Positions 41,928 to 55,632 of a stretch of DNA of 55,632 bases are shown here, piece after piece. This stretch comes from Corynebacterium sp. ACRPH. GTDB lineage: Bacteria; Actinomycetota; Actinomycetes; Mycobacteriales; Mycobacteriaceae. The notes below the pieces were generated by a model. It worked only from the letters and a program-made list of their open reading frames with translations. It ran no database searches and was not told the DNA's origin. The DNA is taken from NCBI RefSeq assembly GCF_022347285.1, contig NZ_JAKRND010000016.1, forward strand, positions 1 to 55,632. The letters are read 5' to 3'. The translations under genes were made by a program, and so were the position numbers. Each line of letters starts with the position of its first letter. Positions within the stretch are counted from its first letter, which is position 1.

Positions 41928-43124
41928 ATGAAGGATCGCGTAGTACTCGCATACTCCGGCGGGCTGGATACCACCGTGGCCATCAGCTGGATTGCCAAGG
42001 AGCGCAACGCAGAGGTCGTCTGCGTCTCCATCGACCTGGGTCAGGGCGGCGAGGATATGGAGACCGTCCGCCAGCGCGCCCTCGGCGCCGGCGCCGTGGA
42101 GTCCATCGTCGTGGACGCCCGCGACGAGTTCGCCAACGACTACTGCCTGCCGACCATCAAGGCCAACGGCATGTACATGAAGGAGTACCCGCTGGTCTCC
42201 GCGATCTCCCGCCCGCTGATCGTCAAGCACATGGCGGATGCAGCCAAGGAGCACGGTGGTACCGCCGTCGCCCACGGCTGCACTGGCAAGGGCAACGACC
42301 AGGTCCGCTTCGAGGTTGGCTTCGCCAACACCGCCCCGGACCTGGAGATCATCGCCCCGGTCCGCGACTACGCCTGGACCCGCGAGAAGGCCATCGCCTT
42401 CGCCGAGGAAAACGGCATTCCGATCGAGCAGTCCAAGTCCTCCCCGTTCTCCATCGACCAGAACGTGTGGGGCCGCGCCGTGGAGACCGGCTTCCTGGAG
42501 GACCTGTGGAACGCCCCGACCAAGGACGTCTACGCCTACACCGAGGACCCGGCTCTGGGCCAGGCTCCGGACGAGGTCATCATCTCCTTCGAGTCCGGCG
42601 TGCCGGTGGCCATCGACGGTAAGAAGGTCACCGTACTGGAGGCCATCGAGGAGCTGAACCGCCGCGCAGGTGCGCAGGGCGTCGGCCGCCTGGACATGGT
42701 TGAGGACCGCCTCGTGGGCATCAAGTCCCGCGAGATCTACGAGGCTCCGGGCGCTATCACCCTGATCCGTGCCCACGAGGCTCTGGAGGCCGTCACCGTC
42801 GAGCGCGAGCTGGCCCGCTACAAGCGCGGCATCGACGCAGAGTGGTCCAATCAGATCTACGACGGCCTGTGGTTCAGCCCGCTGAAGCGCTCTCTGGATG
42901 CGTTCATCGATTCCACCCAGGCCCACGTCACCGGCGACATCCGCCTGGTGCTGCACGCCGGTGCCATCACCGTCAACGGCCGCCGCTCCGGTAAGTCCTT
43001 GTACGACTTCAACCTGGCTACCTACGACGAGGGCGACTCCTTCGACCAGTCCATGGCCCGCGGTTTCGTGGAGCTGCACGGCCTGTCCTCCAAGATCGCC
43101 GCTAAGCGCGACCTGGCTAACTAG
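41928..43124 (+). CDS. argG: Argininosuccinate synthase
   Basis: A 398-aa ATP-dependent ligase joining citrulline and aspartate. It has the PP-loop AYSGGLDTT (8-16), [13 protein letters not shown], and [20 protein letters not shown], and is of the short bacterial type. The ATG at 41928 is preceded by GAAGGGAAG. Strong C/G third-base bias suggests high expression. The 61 nt before it hold AATCGAATAACGG, which is only weakly ARG-box-like. Confidence 0.97.
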   Translation: MKDRVVLAYSGGLDTTVAISWIAKERNAEVVCVSIDLGQGGEDMETVRQRALGAGAVESIVVDARDEFANDYCLPTIKANGMYMKEYPLVSAISRPLIVKHMADAAKEHGGTAVAHGCTGKGNDQVRFEVGFANTAPDLEIIAPVRDYAWTREKAIAFAEENGIPIEQSKSSPFSIDQNVWGRAVETGFLEDLWNAPTKDVYAYTEDPALGQAPDEVIISFESGVPVAIDGKKVTVLEAIEELNRRAGAQGVGRLDMVEDRLVGIKSREIYEAPGAITLIRAHEALEAVTVERELARYKRGIDAEWSNQIYDGLWFSPLKRSLDAFIDSTQAHVTGDIRLVLHAGAITVNGRRSGKSLYDFNLATYDEGDSFDQSMARGFVELHGLSSKIAAKRDLAN

Positions 43125-43156
43125 GTGACCAGCTAACTAGGCAACTGGATAAATAG

Positions 43157-44617
<1,461 letters not shown>

Positions 44618-44630
44618 AAGGCCAGCGGGC

Positions 44631-45844
44631 TTAGATCTCGACCCCGTGTTCATTCGCCCCGCCGGGCAGGTTGTGCAAACGCACGCCCTGCCCGGCGGCG
44701 TGCTGTGCAAAGCTGTCGACGAAGCTCGCCGAGCGCTTGCCGGAGGCGCAATAGACCACTACGTCCACGGCGCCCGCTGCGTTGCTGCCTTCGGTGCCAA
44801 GACTCTCAATCAGCTGCTCGGCCAGCTCCGGCTGCTCGCTCCATACGGTGGTGGGCAGGTGGTAGCCCGGGTGCTCAGCAAAAGACGGCAGATCCTTGAT
44901 GGCCTTTTCCCCCGGCTCGCGCACGTCGATGGCAACCGCAGAACCGTCGGCGAGGCTACTCAGCAGGGAAGTGGCCGTATCTTCTTCCGCCGTGCGAGTT
45001 TCAGCGGCATCCACCGCGCAGCTCGACATTTCCTCCGCCACGATCTCGGTAACCGGCTGCCGCTGGGGATCGGCGGCCACGTTGAAGTGCTGGATGTTGG
45101 CATTGAGGGCGTCATAAATAAGCAATCGCCCCACCTGCTGTGCGCGAGTATCCGGGTCTCGCAGGAACTTAATGGTTTCCGTGGCCATCAGGCCGGCGAC
45201 CACAGAGGTCGTCACGCCCAGCACTCCGGCGGTGGCGCAGTCCGGCACGCTGTCGGGGTCCGGCTGGGAGGGGTAGAGGTCGCGCATGCCCACGCCCCGG
45301 CCATCCGGCTCGGCACTCTCGCCGGACCACCAGACGGCCACGTCGCCGCGGTAGCGCAGGACGGAACCCCAGACCAGGGGAGTGCCGGTGGCCTCGGCGG
45401 CATCGGCGGCCAGGAACTTCGTGGCGAAGGTATCCGACCCGTCGATCAGCACGTCCACGCCTTCTAGCAGTTCGGCGGCGTTGTCGGCGCGCAGGCGCCC
45501 ATGGATGCCGTGGAAGACTAGGCCGGGCTGCAACTCCCGCAGGCGTTCCCCGGTGACCTCCACCTTGGGGCGGCCGACGTCGCTGGCGCCGAAAAGGATC
45601 TGCCGGTGAATGTTCGTGATGTCCACCGTGTCGTCATCGATGACGGAAATCTCGCCGACCCCCGCCGCGGCCAGGGCTTGCATCAAGGGGCAGCCGAGCC
45701 CGCCGGCGCCGATCACCAGCACGTGTGCCTCGTGCAGCCGCTCCTGCTCCCGCAGCCCGTGGCCCGGCAGGATCGTCTGCCGGGCCACGCGCTTCAGCTC
45801 CTCGGCGGGCAGCGTGGTGTAGTCGGAGGTGTAGTCGCCGAGCA

Positions 45845-45845
<1 letters not shown>
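44631..45845 (-). CDS. thiF: ThiF/MoeZ-type adenylyltransferase with C-terminal rhodanese domain
   Basis: A 404-aa E1-like protein. It has the nucleotide loop VIGAGGLGCPL, NIHRQILF, DGSDTFATKFL and the catalytic-cysteine region VPDCATAGVLGV. The zinc CxxC pair of E. coli ThiF/MoeB is absent (MRDLYPSQPDPD), as in mycobacterial MoeZ. The C-terminal 110 residues form a rhodanese domain with VYCASGKRS, whose Cys would carry the persulfide. In the thi operon it should adenylate and thiolate the C-terminus of ThiS. It might also serve other sulfur carriers. ATG 45845 overlaps the thiG stop by 1 nt (TGATG); longer frames run inside thiG and are not real. Confidence 0.92.
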
Positions 45846-46669
<824 letters not shown>

Positions 46670-46888
46670 TTAGCCGCCCTGGACGGCGATCAGGATGTCC
46701 ACCGCGTCGCCGTCCTCCAGCGCACGCCCCCAGTCGCTTGCCGGCACCACAGAGCGGTTCACCGCCACCGCGACTCCCTTCGCGCCCTCGTTCTCGGAAA
46801 CCTCGCGGCCCGTCTCCGCAGCCACGACCTCCGCCACGCTCGGTGCCTTGTCAGCCGACCGTGGCTCTTCATTCACCGTGTAGTTCAT
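46670..46888 (-). CDS. thiS: Thiamine sulfur carrier protein ThiS
   Basis: A 72-aa beta-grasp protein ending in GG (DAVDILIAVQGG), the site that is adenylated and thiocarboxylated. The core has VAVAVNRSVVPASDW followed by LEDGDAVDIL. It is slightly longer than E. coli ThiS (66 aa), with a polar stretch near residues 6-32. It is located between thiO and thiG in the operon. Confidence 0.94.
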   Translation of the reverse strand: MNYTVNEEPRSADKAPSVAEVVAAETGREVSENEGAKGVAVAVNRSVVPASDWGRALEDGDAVDILIAVQGG

Positions 46889-46927
46889 CGATCCTCCTTA
46901 GATCGTTTGTGCGTACGCCCCGCAGCT

Positions 46928-48100
46928 TTAGGCATGCCGCAGTGGCGCGCAGCTGGCTAGGTTCATCTCTGGGTCTATCTCCGCTTCCAACGCAGACACC
47001 GGCTTGCCCATTCCCAGCGCTGCCCCCACTGTGGCCCCCAGCGCAGACAGCAAAATTCCGTGTCGGAAGTAGCCCGTGGAAACCACCAGCTTCTCGCTGA
47101 CTTTCCCGAGGTAGGGAAGGTCATCTGGAGTTCCGGGGCGCTCGCCGGTGATCGCCTCGATAAACTCGCACTCCTGGATGCCCGGCACAATCCGGATCGC
47201 GTCGCGCAGCAGCGTGTACACCCCATCCACGGCGGGGCCGCGTCGCGAGTCCTCGCGGCTGGTCGCGCCCACGGCGATCGTGCCGTCGGTTCGCGGGATG
47301 ATGTACACCGGCCGATCTTCCACAAACGCCCGAATAACGCGCCCCACGGGTGTCTCCATCCCTTCCGGCACGCGTAGCCGCAGCATGTCGCCGCGCACCG
47401 GGCGCAGTTTCAGTGGCGACTTTTCGCCCTCGTACCAGCCGCGCACCTGCCCGGCGCCCAGCCCGTTGCACAGGTACACCATGTCGCCCGTGTGCGTCGT
47501 CGCATCGGTCGTCACCACACCGTCCTCGATGCGGCTTACTCGCTCGCCGAGGATCGCCACCCCCATGTTCCGCAGCGCATCCAGCAGCGCCGCGCAGTAC
47601 ATACGGGGATTCACCTGGTGGTCGCCGGGGATCTCGACCACGCCGGATAGCTGCGGACTGAGCCCCCACTCGGCCTTGCGTGCCTGGCGCAGCGGCAGGC
47701 GCTGCACCTCCATGCCGTGGCCGTGCTGATGCTCGGTCAGCTCGGTGAGGTGCCGCGCGTCCGCCCGGTCAGCCCCCACCACGAAGGTCGATTCTGTTCT
47801 GTGGCCGGTGCTTAGGGAGGTCTTTTCGCCCAGCCGTTGCAGCAGGTCGTCGTACAAGTTTTTGGACGCCACCATCAGCGGGTACAAAGGCTCCTGCTTA
47901 TACTGCACCTCTGCGACTGGGGCCAGCATACCGCCCGCGACGAAGGAGGCCCCGCTCACCGGGGCTGGGTCGATCACCGCCACGGTAGTCGGATCCGCAC
48001 CGAGATCCACCAGCTTAAAGGCGGTGGATAGGCCCACGATCCCCGCACCCACCACAATGTGGTCATAGTGCTGGGAACTAGCGGGGCTGGGATTAGTCAC
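46928..48100 (-). CDS. thiO: Glycine oxidase (thiamine synthesis)
   Basis: A 390-aa FAD-dependent amine oxidase giving dehydroglycine for ThiG. The dinucleotide loop is VVGAGIVGLSTAF (GxGxxG at 18-23). Other motifs are GASFVAGGMLAPVAE near the FAD, PGDHQVNPRMYCAALLDAL, and RPVYIIPRTDGTIAVGATS and PYLGKVSEKLVVSTGYFRHG near the end. These match ThiO rather than D-amino acid oxidase in general. The operon position (39 nt before thiS, 41 nt after thiE) supports it. Confidence 0.93.
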   Translation of the reverse strand: MTNPSPASSQHYDHIVVGAGIVGLSTAFKLVDLGADPTTVAVIDPAPVSGASFVAGGMLAPVAEVQYKQEPLYPLMVASKNLYDDLLQRLGEKTSLSTGHRTESTFVVGADRADARHLTELTEHQHGHGMEVQRLPLRQARKAEWGLSPQLSGVVEIPGDHQVNPRMYCAALLDALRNMGVAILGERVSRIEDGVVTTDATTHTGDMVYLCNGLGAGQVRGWYEGEKSPLKLRPVRGDMLRLRVPEGMETPVGRVIRAFVEDRPVYIIPRTDGTIAVGATSREDSRRGPAVDGVYTLLRDAIRIVPGIQECEFIEAITGERPGTPDDLPYLGKVSEKLVVSTGYFRHGILLSALGATVGAALGMGKPVSALEAEIDPEMNLASCAPLRHA

Positions 48101-48141
48101 TTCTATTCACTTCCTTTTGGGCGGGTTGCAAGCGGTGGGCG

Positions 48142-50804
<2,663 letters not shown>

Positions 50805-50924
50805 CGGTTGTGCTTCCCACTGTAACGCACCTCTTACAAGCGTGTAGTTTCGGCCTGTTCTGTCACTAAAACTGTTAGTGGATTTGCCCTGAAAAGTGGC
50901 TGTATGTGCAATATGATCAGCTCC

Positions 50925-52592
50925 ATGGTGGCCCCTAATCCCAGTAGCTTGAGCAGCCCTGAGAAGAGTTCTGGTAAGAACTGGTCTTCCACAAAGATTC
51001 TTCTTATCGTCATCTTGCTGCTGATTGCGGTAGGTGCCTATGTAGTCGGCTCGGGAGATTCCCTCAACGGTTTCAAACGGCCTGGTAGGAATTCTCTTGA
51101 CACTAGTAAGCCACTAAATATCGTCGCCGCCACGGAGCTGACGGATATGGAGCCGTTCGTCCATCAGGCTTCCGCGGACTTGGGCTTCGACATTGAAATG
51201 GAGTACGACAGTGGCACGCTCGTCAACACTCGTAACCTAAAAGACGGTGCTTATGACAATAAGTATGACGCCACCTGGTTTGCGACCAACGCCTTCGCCA
51301 GAGCGCAGGACACAACCTCGCAGGCTGACGATCACAGCATTGCCCGTTCGCCGGTAGCTCTGGGTCTTAAGCAGGACGTGGTGGATCGCCTGGGGTGGCG
51401 CAACAAGGACGTTAAGTGGGCAGACATCGCGGACGCTGCGGCGCGTGGCGACCTGACCTTTGGCATGACGGATCCGCAGGAATCGAACTCTGGTTTCCTA
51501 GCCCTCCTATCAGTGGCCGCGGAGTTTAGTAACTTCCCACAGGGGCAGGCTTTTGACCCCTCGACAGCGCCCATGGACCAGCGCCGTATGGAGGACTTCT
51601 TCTCCGGACAGACGATCACCTCCGGGTCCTCGGGCTGGCTGCGGGAAACCTTTGTGAAGAACCCTGGTAAGGCCGACGGCATCTTTAACACTCAGGCCGT
51701 TCTGCAGTCGATGAAGGAAAACGATGGCGTCGACATCGAAGTGATTGTCCCTGACAGCTCCGCTGGCGCCGCTGATTACCCCATCTCGGCACTTCGGAAG
51801 CCCGAAGCTCGGAATGCCGAGGAGGACGCTCAGGCTAAGGTTGAGGCCCTCGCAGATTGGTTTAGGGAGCACAGCGTTGAGGTGGGGGAGAAGACCCATC
51901 TGAATGTCTGGGGCGAGGACGCAGAGAATAAGGGTATGCGGCGCTACTACGAGTACCCGAAATCTGAGGAACACATTGTTTCGCTCGTTAACCTGTACCG
52001 GGAAAAGCTACGCCGCCCCGCCGACAGCAACTTTCTGTTGGATACTTCCGGCTCGATGCGCGGCAACCGCCTGACAGATCTAAAGGGCATTCTGAACAAG
52101 CTCATCGATGGCACCGCAGGCGAGGGGGATAACCCCAAGGGATTCGCGCGCCGAGAGACAATTACCCTCATGCCCTTCAGCAGTAAGGTTGCGGACGGTT
52201 ACACGCAGGAGAACTACGACCCGGACAATGCACAGCAGAAACAGGAACTGCGCGGTTACGTTAACGGCCTGCAGCCACGTGGTGAAACCGCGATTTATGA
52301 CGCCGTGTTGCGCGCCTACGACCGTGTGGGTGAGGGTGGCGGTTCTCTGAACTCGATCGTGCTAATGACCGATGGTGAGTCGAACTCTGGCACGAGTCGT
52401 CAGGAGTTCATCACAAAGATGACCCGCATAATGGGCGAGACAAACCATAAGATCCCGGTATTCGTGATTCTGTACGGTGAAGCCAGCGAGGAGGAGATGA
52501 ATTTCTTGGCCAACTTCACTGGCGGCAAGGTCTTCAACGCCCGTGGCGGTGACCTGGCACAGGCGTTCGAAGAGATCCGTAGCTACCAGTAG
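50925..52592 (+). CDS. Membrane-anchored solute-binding / von Willebrand factor A protein
   Basis: A 555-aa protein when started at ATG 50925. TATGAT ends 7 nt upstream, which fits a leaderless mRNA. ATGs at 50904 and 50913 in the same frame are alternatives without a ribosome-binding site. A signal anchor (KILLIVILLLIAVGAYVVG) follows a short Ser/Pro-rich N-terminus. The next 260 residues look like a type 2 periplasmic binding domain (PLNIVAATELTDMEPFV, KYDATWFATNAFA). The C-terminal VWA domain has a full MIDAS: DTSGSM, then GETAIYD, then LMTDGES. It therefore probably faces outward and binds a metal-dependent ligand. Its 33-nt distance to the XpaC-like gene suggests they work together. Substrate unknown. 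Confidence 0.9.
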   Translation: MVAPNPSSLSSPEKSSGKNWSSTKILLIVILLLIAVGAYVVGSGDSLNGFKRPGRNSLDTSKPLNIVAATELTDMEPFVHQASADLGFDIEMEYDSGTLVNTRNLKDGAYDNKYDATWFATNAFARAQDTTSQADDHSIARSPVALGLKQDVVDRLGWRNKDVKWADIADAAARGDLTFGMTDPQESNSGFLALLSVAAEFSNFPQGQAFDPSTAPMDQRRMEDFFSGQTITSGSSGWLRETFVKNPGKADGIFNTQAVLQSMKENDGVDIEVIVPDSSAGAADYPISALRKPEARNAEEDAQAKVEALADWFREHSVEVGEKTHLNVWGEDAENKGMRRYYEYPKSEEHIVSLVNLYREKLRRPADSNFLLDTSGSMRGNRLTDLKGILNKLIDGTAGEGDNPKGFARRETITLMPFSSKVADGYTQENYDPDNAQQKQELRGYVNGLQPRGETAIYDAVLRAYDRVGEGGGSLNSIVLMTDGESNSGTSRQEFITKMTRIMGETNHKIPVFVILYGEASEEEMNFLANFTGGKVFNARGGDLAQAFEEIRSYQ

Positions 52593-52624
52593 CCCCAAGG
52601 TAGACCAGGAGATGGAAAGAAGCC

Positions 52625-53296
52625 GTGAACTCTAAGTACTCCCTCAAGATCATCGTCGCGCTTGTCGTCTTTGTTGCCGTGGTGGGCGTCCACGCAGCAG
52701 TAGACCTTGGTTCTCTATGGATCATCACGGCAGGAGCGCTTGCCGGAGTCGCCGGAATCGTGGCGCCTGAACGAAAAGATCAAGGGGCGCTTGAGCAGAA
52801 GCCTTATTACGGCGGGAAACATACCTTGGAGAACAAGTCCTCCGAGCTCTACAGCAAACCGGCTCCTGAATATTATGAGATTCCTTCCGAATCTCTCCAG
52901 GGCATTCGAAGTAGCTCTAAGCATCTAAAACAAGTTGTGCGTGTTTCCGATCAACAGCGACAGGATTTTTGCGCGGATCTCGATCACTTCTACAACACTT
53001 GCAGGGACGTTGTTCACGAATGGGATCATCTGTCAGCGGATTCTCTGCAAGAACAAAAGGTCCGCCGGATCATGGACGTCTTCTTTCCAGAGACGTGCAG
53101 AATTTTGAATGATATGCCGCGTGCAACGCATTCTCAGGCAGTGGAAGACTTTCGTGCATCGCTGGCGGTCCTGCAGAGGGAAATGGACAAAGTGCACCAA
53201 GCAATCATGCAGGACAACCTGCGAGAGCTTAAGGACAATCGCACCTTCTTGGAGCTGCAGTTCGGAGTACTAAAAGACCCCGACGAACAAAGCTAG
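52625..53296 (+). CDS. XpaC-like membrane protein
   Basis: A 223-aa protein starting with GTG 52625 (GGAGATGGAAAGAAGCC upstream). Two membrane helices (about 7-26 and 31-48) are followed by a Pro/Tyr-rich linker and a helical domain. Pieces such as QEQKVRRIMDVFFPETCRILNDM, LAVLQREMDKVHQAIMQD and NLRELKDNRTFLELQFG resemble XpaC (5-bromo-4-chloroindolyl phosphate hydrolysis family). XpaC genes often accompany telA; no telA is present here. It is coupled to the VWA protein upstream. The family assignment is by pattern only, so treat it as probable. Lower GC and more ATA/AAA-type codons than the neighbouring arg and thi genes. Confidence 0.8.
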   Translation: MNSKYSLKIIVALVVFVAVVGVHAAVDLGSLWIITAGALAGVAGIVAPERKDQGALEQKPYYGGKHTLENKSSELYSKPAPEYYEIPSESLQGIRSSSKHLKQVVRVSDQQRQDFCADLDHFYNTCRDVVHEWDHLSADSLQEQKVRRIMDVFFPETCRILNDMPRATHSQAVEDFRASLAVLQREMDKVHQAIMQDNLRELKDNRTFLELQFGVLKDPDEQS

Positions 53297-53363
53297 TAAC
53301 TATTGGGCGGCGTAGGGGGCGTCACTAAGAAAGAAGCCCAAGCTACCGGCTAGAGTAGACAGC

Positions 53364-53531
53364 ATGATTGACCAGAAGCTCCTAGAGATCCTCGCGTGCC
53401 CGATCGACAAGCAGCCGCTGGAGGATCACGGTGACTATTTGGTGAACCCCCGCCTGAACAAGGCCTATCCGGTGCAGGACGGCATCCCGGTACTGCTGGT
53501 CGAAGAAGCTAAAGACTGGCCCGTTAAGTAG
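53364..53531 (+). CDS. Trm112-like (UPF0434) small protein
   Basis: A 55-aa protein: IDQKLLEILACPIDKQPLED, then LVNPRLNKAYPVQDGIPVLL. This is the Trm112/UPF0434 pattern, but of the usual metal-binding cysteines only one is clear (ACP), as in many bacterial UPF0434 proteins. Family members activate methyltransferases in eukaryotes and archaea; the bacterial role is unclear. ATG 53364 has TAGAGT 7 nt upstream, so it is probably leaderless. tyrS starts 42 nt after its stop, so the two may share a transcript. Confidence 0.9.
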   Translation: MIDQKLLEILACPIDKQPLEDHGDYLVNPRLNKAYPVQDGIPVLLVEEAKDWPVK

Positions 53532-53573
53532 CAACGCACAAAGAGCACAGAAGAAAAGCGAGAACGAGCGCGT

Positions 53574-54860
53574 ATGAGCGATAACAAGAACATCATCGAC
53601 GAGCTGCAGTGGCGCGGCCTGATTAACCAGTCGACCGACCTGGAGGCGCTGAAGGAGGCCACGCAGAACCCCATCACGCTGTACTGCGGTTTCGACCCGA
53701 CGGGCAGCTCCCTACACGCCGGTCACTTGGTGCCGCTGATTATGCTGAAGCGCTTCCAGCAGTTCGGCCACCGTCCGATCACTCTGGCCGGCGGTGCGAC
53801 GGGCATGATCGGCGACCCGCGCGATGTGGGCGAGCGCTCCATGCTCACCGAGGAGCAGATCGGTGAGAACATGGTGGCCATTAAGAAGCAGCTGGAGGCA
53901 TTCGTCGACTTCGCCGAGGACAGCGATGTGGATAGCCCGGCTGTGATGGTGAACAACGCGGACTGGATCAGCCAGATGAACGTCATCGAATACCTGCGCG
54001 ATGTCGGCAAGAACTTTTCGCTGAACACCATGCTGGATCGCGATACCGTGAAGCGTCGCCTGGAATCCGACGGCATTTCCTACACTGAGTTTTCCTACAT
54101 GTTGCTGCAGGCCAACGATTACGTGCACCTGCACAACGAGTTCGATTGCCTGCTGCAGATCGGTGGCGGCGATCAGTGGGGCAACATCGTCTCTGGTGTG
54201 GACTTGAACCGCCGCGTGAACGGCGCCAAGGTGCACGGCCTGACGGTGCCGCTGGTTACGGACGCGGAGGGCAACAAGTTCGGCAAGTCCACCGGCGGTG
54301 GCAAGCTGTGGCTGGATCCGCAGCTGACCAGCCCGTACTCCTGGTACCAGTACTTCATCAACGCAGGCGATACCGTGGTGATCGACTACCTGCGCTGGTT
54401 TACCTTCCTTTCCCAGGAGGAGATCGCGGAGCTGGAGCGCAAGGTCGCCGAGGAGCCCTACAAGCGCGAGGCGCAGCGTGTCCTGGCCCGCGAGATGACC
54501 ACTCTGGTGCACGGTGCGGCCGCCACCGAGGCTGTGGAGCTGGCCGCCCAGGCGCTGTTCGGCAAGGCCGAGTTGCAGGATCTGGACGAGGCCACCCTGG
54601 CTTCTGCCCTGCAGGAGACCGAGGTTGCCGAGGTCGGCGCCGACGCCACCATCCTGGATCTGCTCGTCGAGTCCGGCCTGGAGAAGTCCAAGGGTGCCGC
54701 CCGCCGCACCGTCGGGGAGGGTGGCGCGTACGTGAACAACCAGCGCATCGAGGACATCGAGTGGTCCCCGTCTGCTGACGATCTGCTGCACGGATCGTGG
54801 CTGGTGCTTCGCAAGGGCAAGAAGCGTTTCGCCGGTGCGCGCGTAGGTGCTTCTTCTTAG
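53574..54860 (+). CDS. tyrS: Tyrosyl-tRNA synthetase
   Basis: A 428-aa class I synthetase of the TyrRS-S type. The HIGH-like motif HAGH is at 48-51, the tyrosine site at [15 protein letters not shown] and [15 protein letters not shown] residues, and the KMSKS-like loop KFGKS at 235-239. The C-terminal S4-like RNA-binding domain has [21 protein letters not shown] and ends with [12 protein letters not shown]. The ATG at 53574 is 42 nt after the Trm112-like gene. A terminator follows after 35 nt. Confidence 0.96.
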   Translation: MSDNKNIIDELQWRGLINQSTDLEALKEATQNPITLYCGFDPTGSSLHAGHLVPLIMLKRFQQFGHRPITLAGGATGMIGDPRDVGERSMLTEEQIGENMVAIKKQLEAFVDFAEDSDVDSPAVMVNNADWISQMNVIEYLRDVGKNFSLNTMLDRDTVKRRLESDGISYTEFSYMLLQANDYVHLHNEFDCLLQIGGGDQWGNIVSGVDLNRRVNGAKVHGLTVPLVTDAEGNKFGKSTGGGKLWLDPQLTSPYSWYQYFINAGDTVVIDYLRWFTFLSQEEIAELERKVAEEPYKREAQRVLAREMTTLVHGAAATEAVELAAQALFGKAELQDLDEATLASALQETEVAEVGADATILDLLVESGLEKSKGAARRTVGEGGAYVNNQRIEDIEWSPSADDLLHGSWLVLRKGKKRFAGARVGASS

Positions 54861-54895
54861 TGACGCCACCCGCACGGCCTGTATGCGCTAAACCG

Positions 54896-54943
54896 ATCCC
54901 GTGGTAGTTGTAGTTTTCTGCTTCTACCAGGGGATTTGTGTCT
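54896..54943 (+). terminator. tyrS terminator
   Basis: ATCCCGTGGTAG and CTACCAGGGGAT form a 12-bp stem with one mismatch and a 16-nt loop, followed by TTGTGTCTTTC. Located 35 nt after the tyrS stop. Confidence 0.7.
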
Positions 54944-54965
54944 TTCTTGGCGTTGGGTGTACATT
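54936..54965 (+). promoter_or_regulatory. Candidate rRNA operon promoter
   Basis: TTGTGT and TACATT with 18 nt between, directly after the tyrS terminator stem, which it partly overlaps. A start near 54972 would give a leader of about 460 nt to the 16S gene. Other promoters may be present in the leader. Confidence 0.4.
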
Positions 54966-55434
54966 AATTCAAGTCGCCGAGAGCGAGCGGGGAAATAAAT
55001 CCGGCTCGAGAGGCTCGGTGTGCGTAGGTTGTTTGAGAACTCAATAGCGTGATGAACCAAGTTTAGATACTTTGTTGACCAACCTTTGTGTTGATTCTGA
55101 TGCATTGTATGTCTTTATTACTTTTGTGACTTGTTTCAGTGCTCCACCGGCTCGCATGGATTGTGGGTTGGTGGTGGTTACGCCAGCGTGGTTTTAACGT
55201 CTCCACGATATGTAATGTGCGTATCCCAGCGAGAGTAGCCTTTTTATGGGTGCTTGTTGGGCTGATAGAGGTTTTGGAAAGTTTGGGATGTATGTTGTGT
55301 CTGATCAATAACCAGCAGCGTTTGTGTTGTTGGTGTTGGTTGATGTGATTTATTTATCCTTTTTTCAATTCTTTTGTCAGTAATTTTTTGTTTTGCCTGG
55401 TTTTCAGGCTCACCATGTGTCTGATGACAGTTTT

Positions 55435-55632
55435 TTTATGGAGAGTTTGATCCTGGCTCAGGACGAACGCTGGCGGCGTGCTTAACACATGCAAGTCGAA
55501 CGGAAAGGCCTCTTGCTTGCAAGGGGTACTCGAGTGGCGAACGGGTGAGTAACACGTGGGTGATCTGCCTTGCACTTCGGGATAAGCCTGGGAAACTGGG
55601 TCTAATACCGGATAGGACCATGCTTTAGTGTG
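55435..55632 (+). rRNA. rrs: 16S ribosomal RNA, 5' end (partial)
   Basis: The sequence from AGAGTTTGATCCTGGCTCAG (E. coli position 8, here 55442) through TGGCGGCGTGCTTAACACAT to the right edge is the 5' 198 nt of 16S rRNA. The V1 loop (CCTCTTGCTTGCAAGGGG) and the ATAGGACC / TTTAGTGTG stretch are corynebacterial. The 3' part and 23S/5S lie outside the window. Confidence 0.98.

Larger units (their letters stand above)
54861..55434. other. tyrS-16S intergenic region: terminator, rRNA promoter and leader
   Basis: 574 nt with no supported gene. In order there is the tyrS terminator, a promoter candidate, and a long T/G-rich rRNA leader. The leader includes a boxA-like GTTTGAGAACTCAATAG (55031-55047) and a small hairpin GCCTG-GTTTT-CAGGC (55395-55409). 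Short frames across it are T/G-rich and have no coding signs. Confidence 0.7.

Noticed and set aside
54861..55434. tRNA gene between tyrS and 16S
   Set aside because: No cloverleaf arms or GTTCGANTC T-loop are visible.

Overview
The window looks like a chromosomal segment of a high-GC actinobacterium, most probably a Corynebacterium of the lipophilic jeikeium/urealyticum type. The evidence is the 16S rRNA 5' end at the right edge (corynebacterial V1/V2 sequence), the mycobacterial-type gene block htdX-fabG4//fadA2, an ESX (type VII) secretion locus, and many genes with a -10 hexamer 6-7 nt before the start codon and no Shine-Dalgarno. The species is an inference. Gene calls rest on reading the translations; no database search was run.

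Left part (1-10.9 kb): a compact ESX/type VII secretion locus. On the minus strand, in transcription order, are a fused three-ATPase EccC, an unrecognised 233-aa protein, four small WXG100-type proteins, and a large RHS/YD-repeat protein that runs off the left edge. This last protein looks like a T7SS-delivered polymorphic toxin whose toxic tip and immunity gene lie outside the window. EccD is transcribed divergently from eccC. No eccB, eccE or mycosin gene is visible. A near-consensus DtxR/IdeR-type palindrome lies just after eccC, upstream of the cargo genes.

10.9-16.1 kb: htdX and fabG4 (minus) face fadA2 (plus) across a divergent promoter region with a perfect 8-bp-arm palindrome. This is a lipid/acyl-CoA module. 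A secreted DUF4185 protein and a small exported protein follow, also divergent.

16.5-31.2 kb: coaE, the remnant of a DUF218 (YdcF/SanA-like) gene, uvrB, a universal stress protein, a HelD-like helicase, a DoxX protein with a very basic tail, an MBL-fold hydrolase, uvrA, a DUF2339 membrane protein, and the infC-rpmI-rplT translation operon. infC appears to start with AUU.

31.3-44.6 kb: an SpoU-type rRNA methyltransferase, pheS-pheT, and the full arginine cluster argC-J-B-D-F-R-G-H with ARG-box-like sites upstream of argC.

44.6-50.8 kb: the thiamine operon on the minus strand, thiC-thiE-thiO-thiS-thiG-thiF(rhodanese), under a TPP riboswitch. It covers HMP-P synthesis, thiazole synthesis with its sulfur carrier, and the coupling step.

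50.9-55.6 kb: a membrane-anchored solute-binding/VWA protein paired with an XpaC-like protein, a Trm112-like protein, tyrS with a terminator, a roughly 570-nt rRNA promoter/leader region, and the first 198 nt of a 16S rRNA gene. I saw no tRNA genes, insertion sequences or CRISPR arrays.
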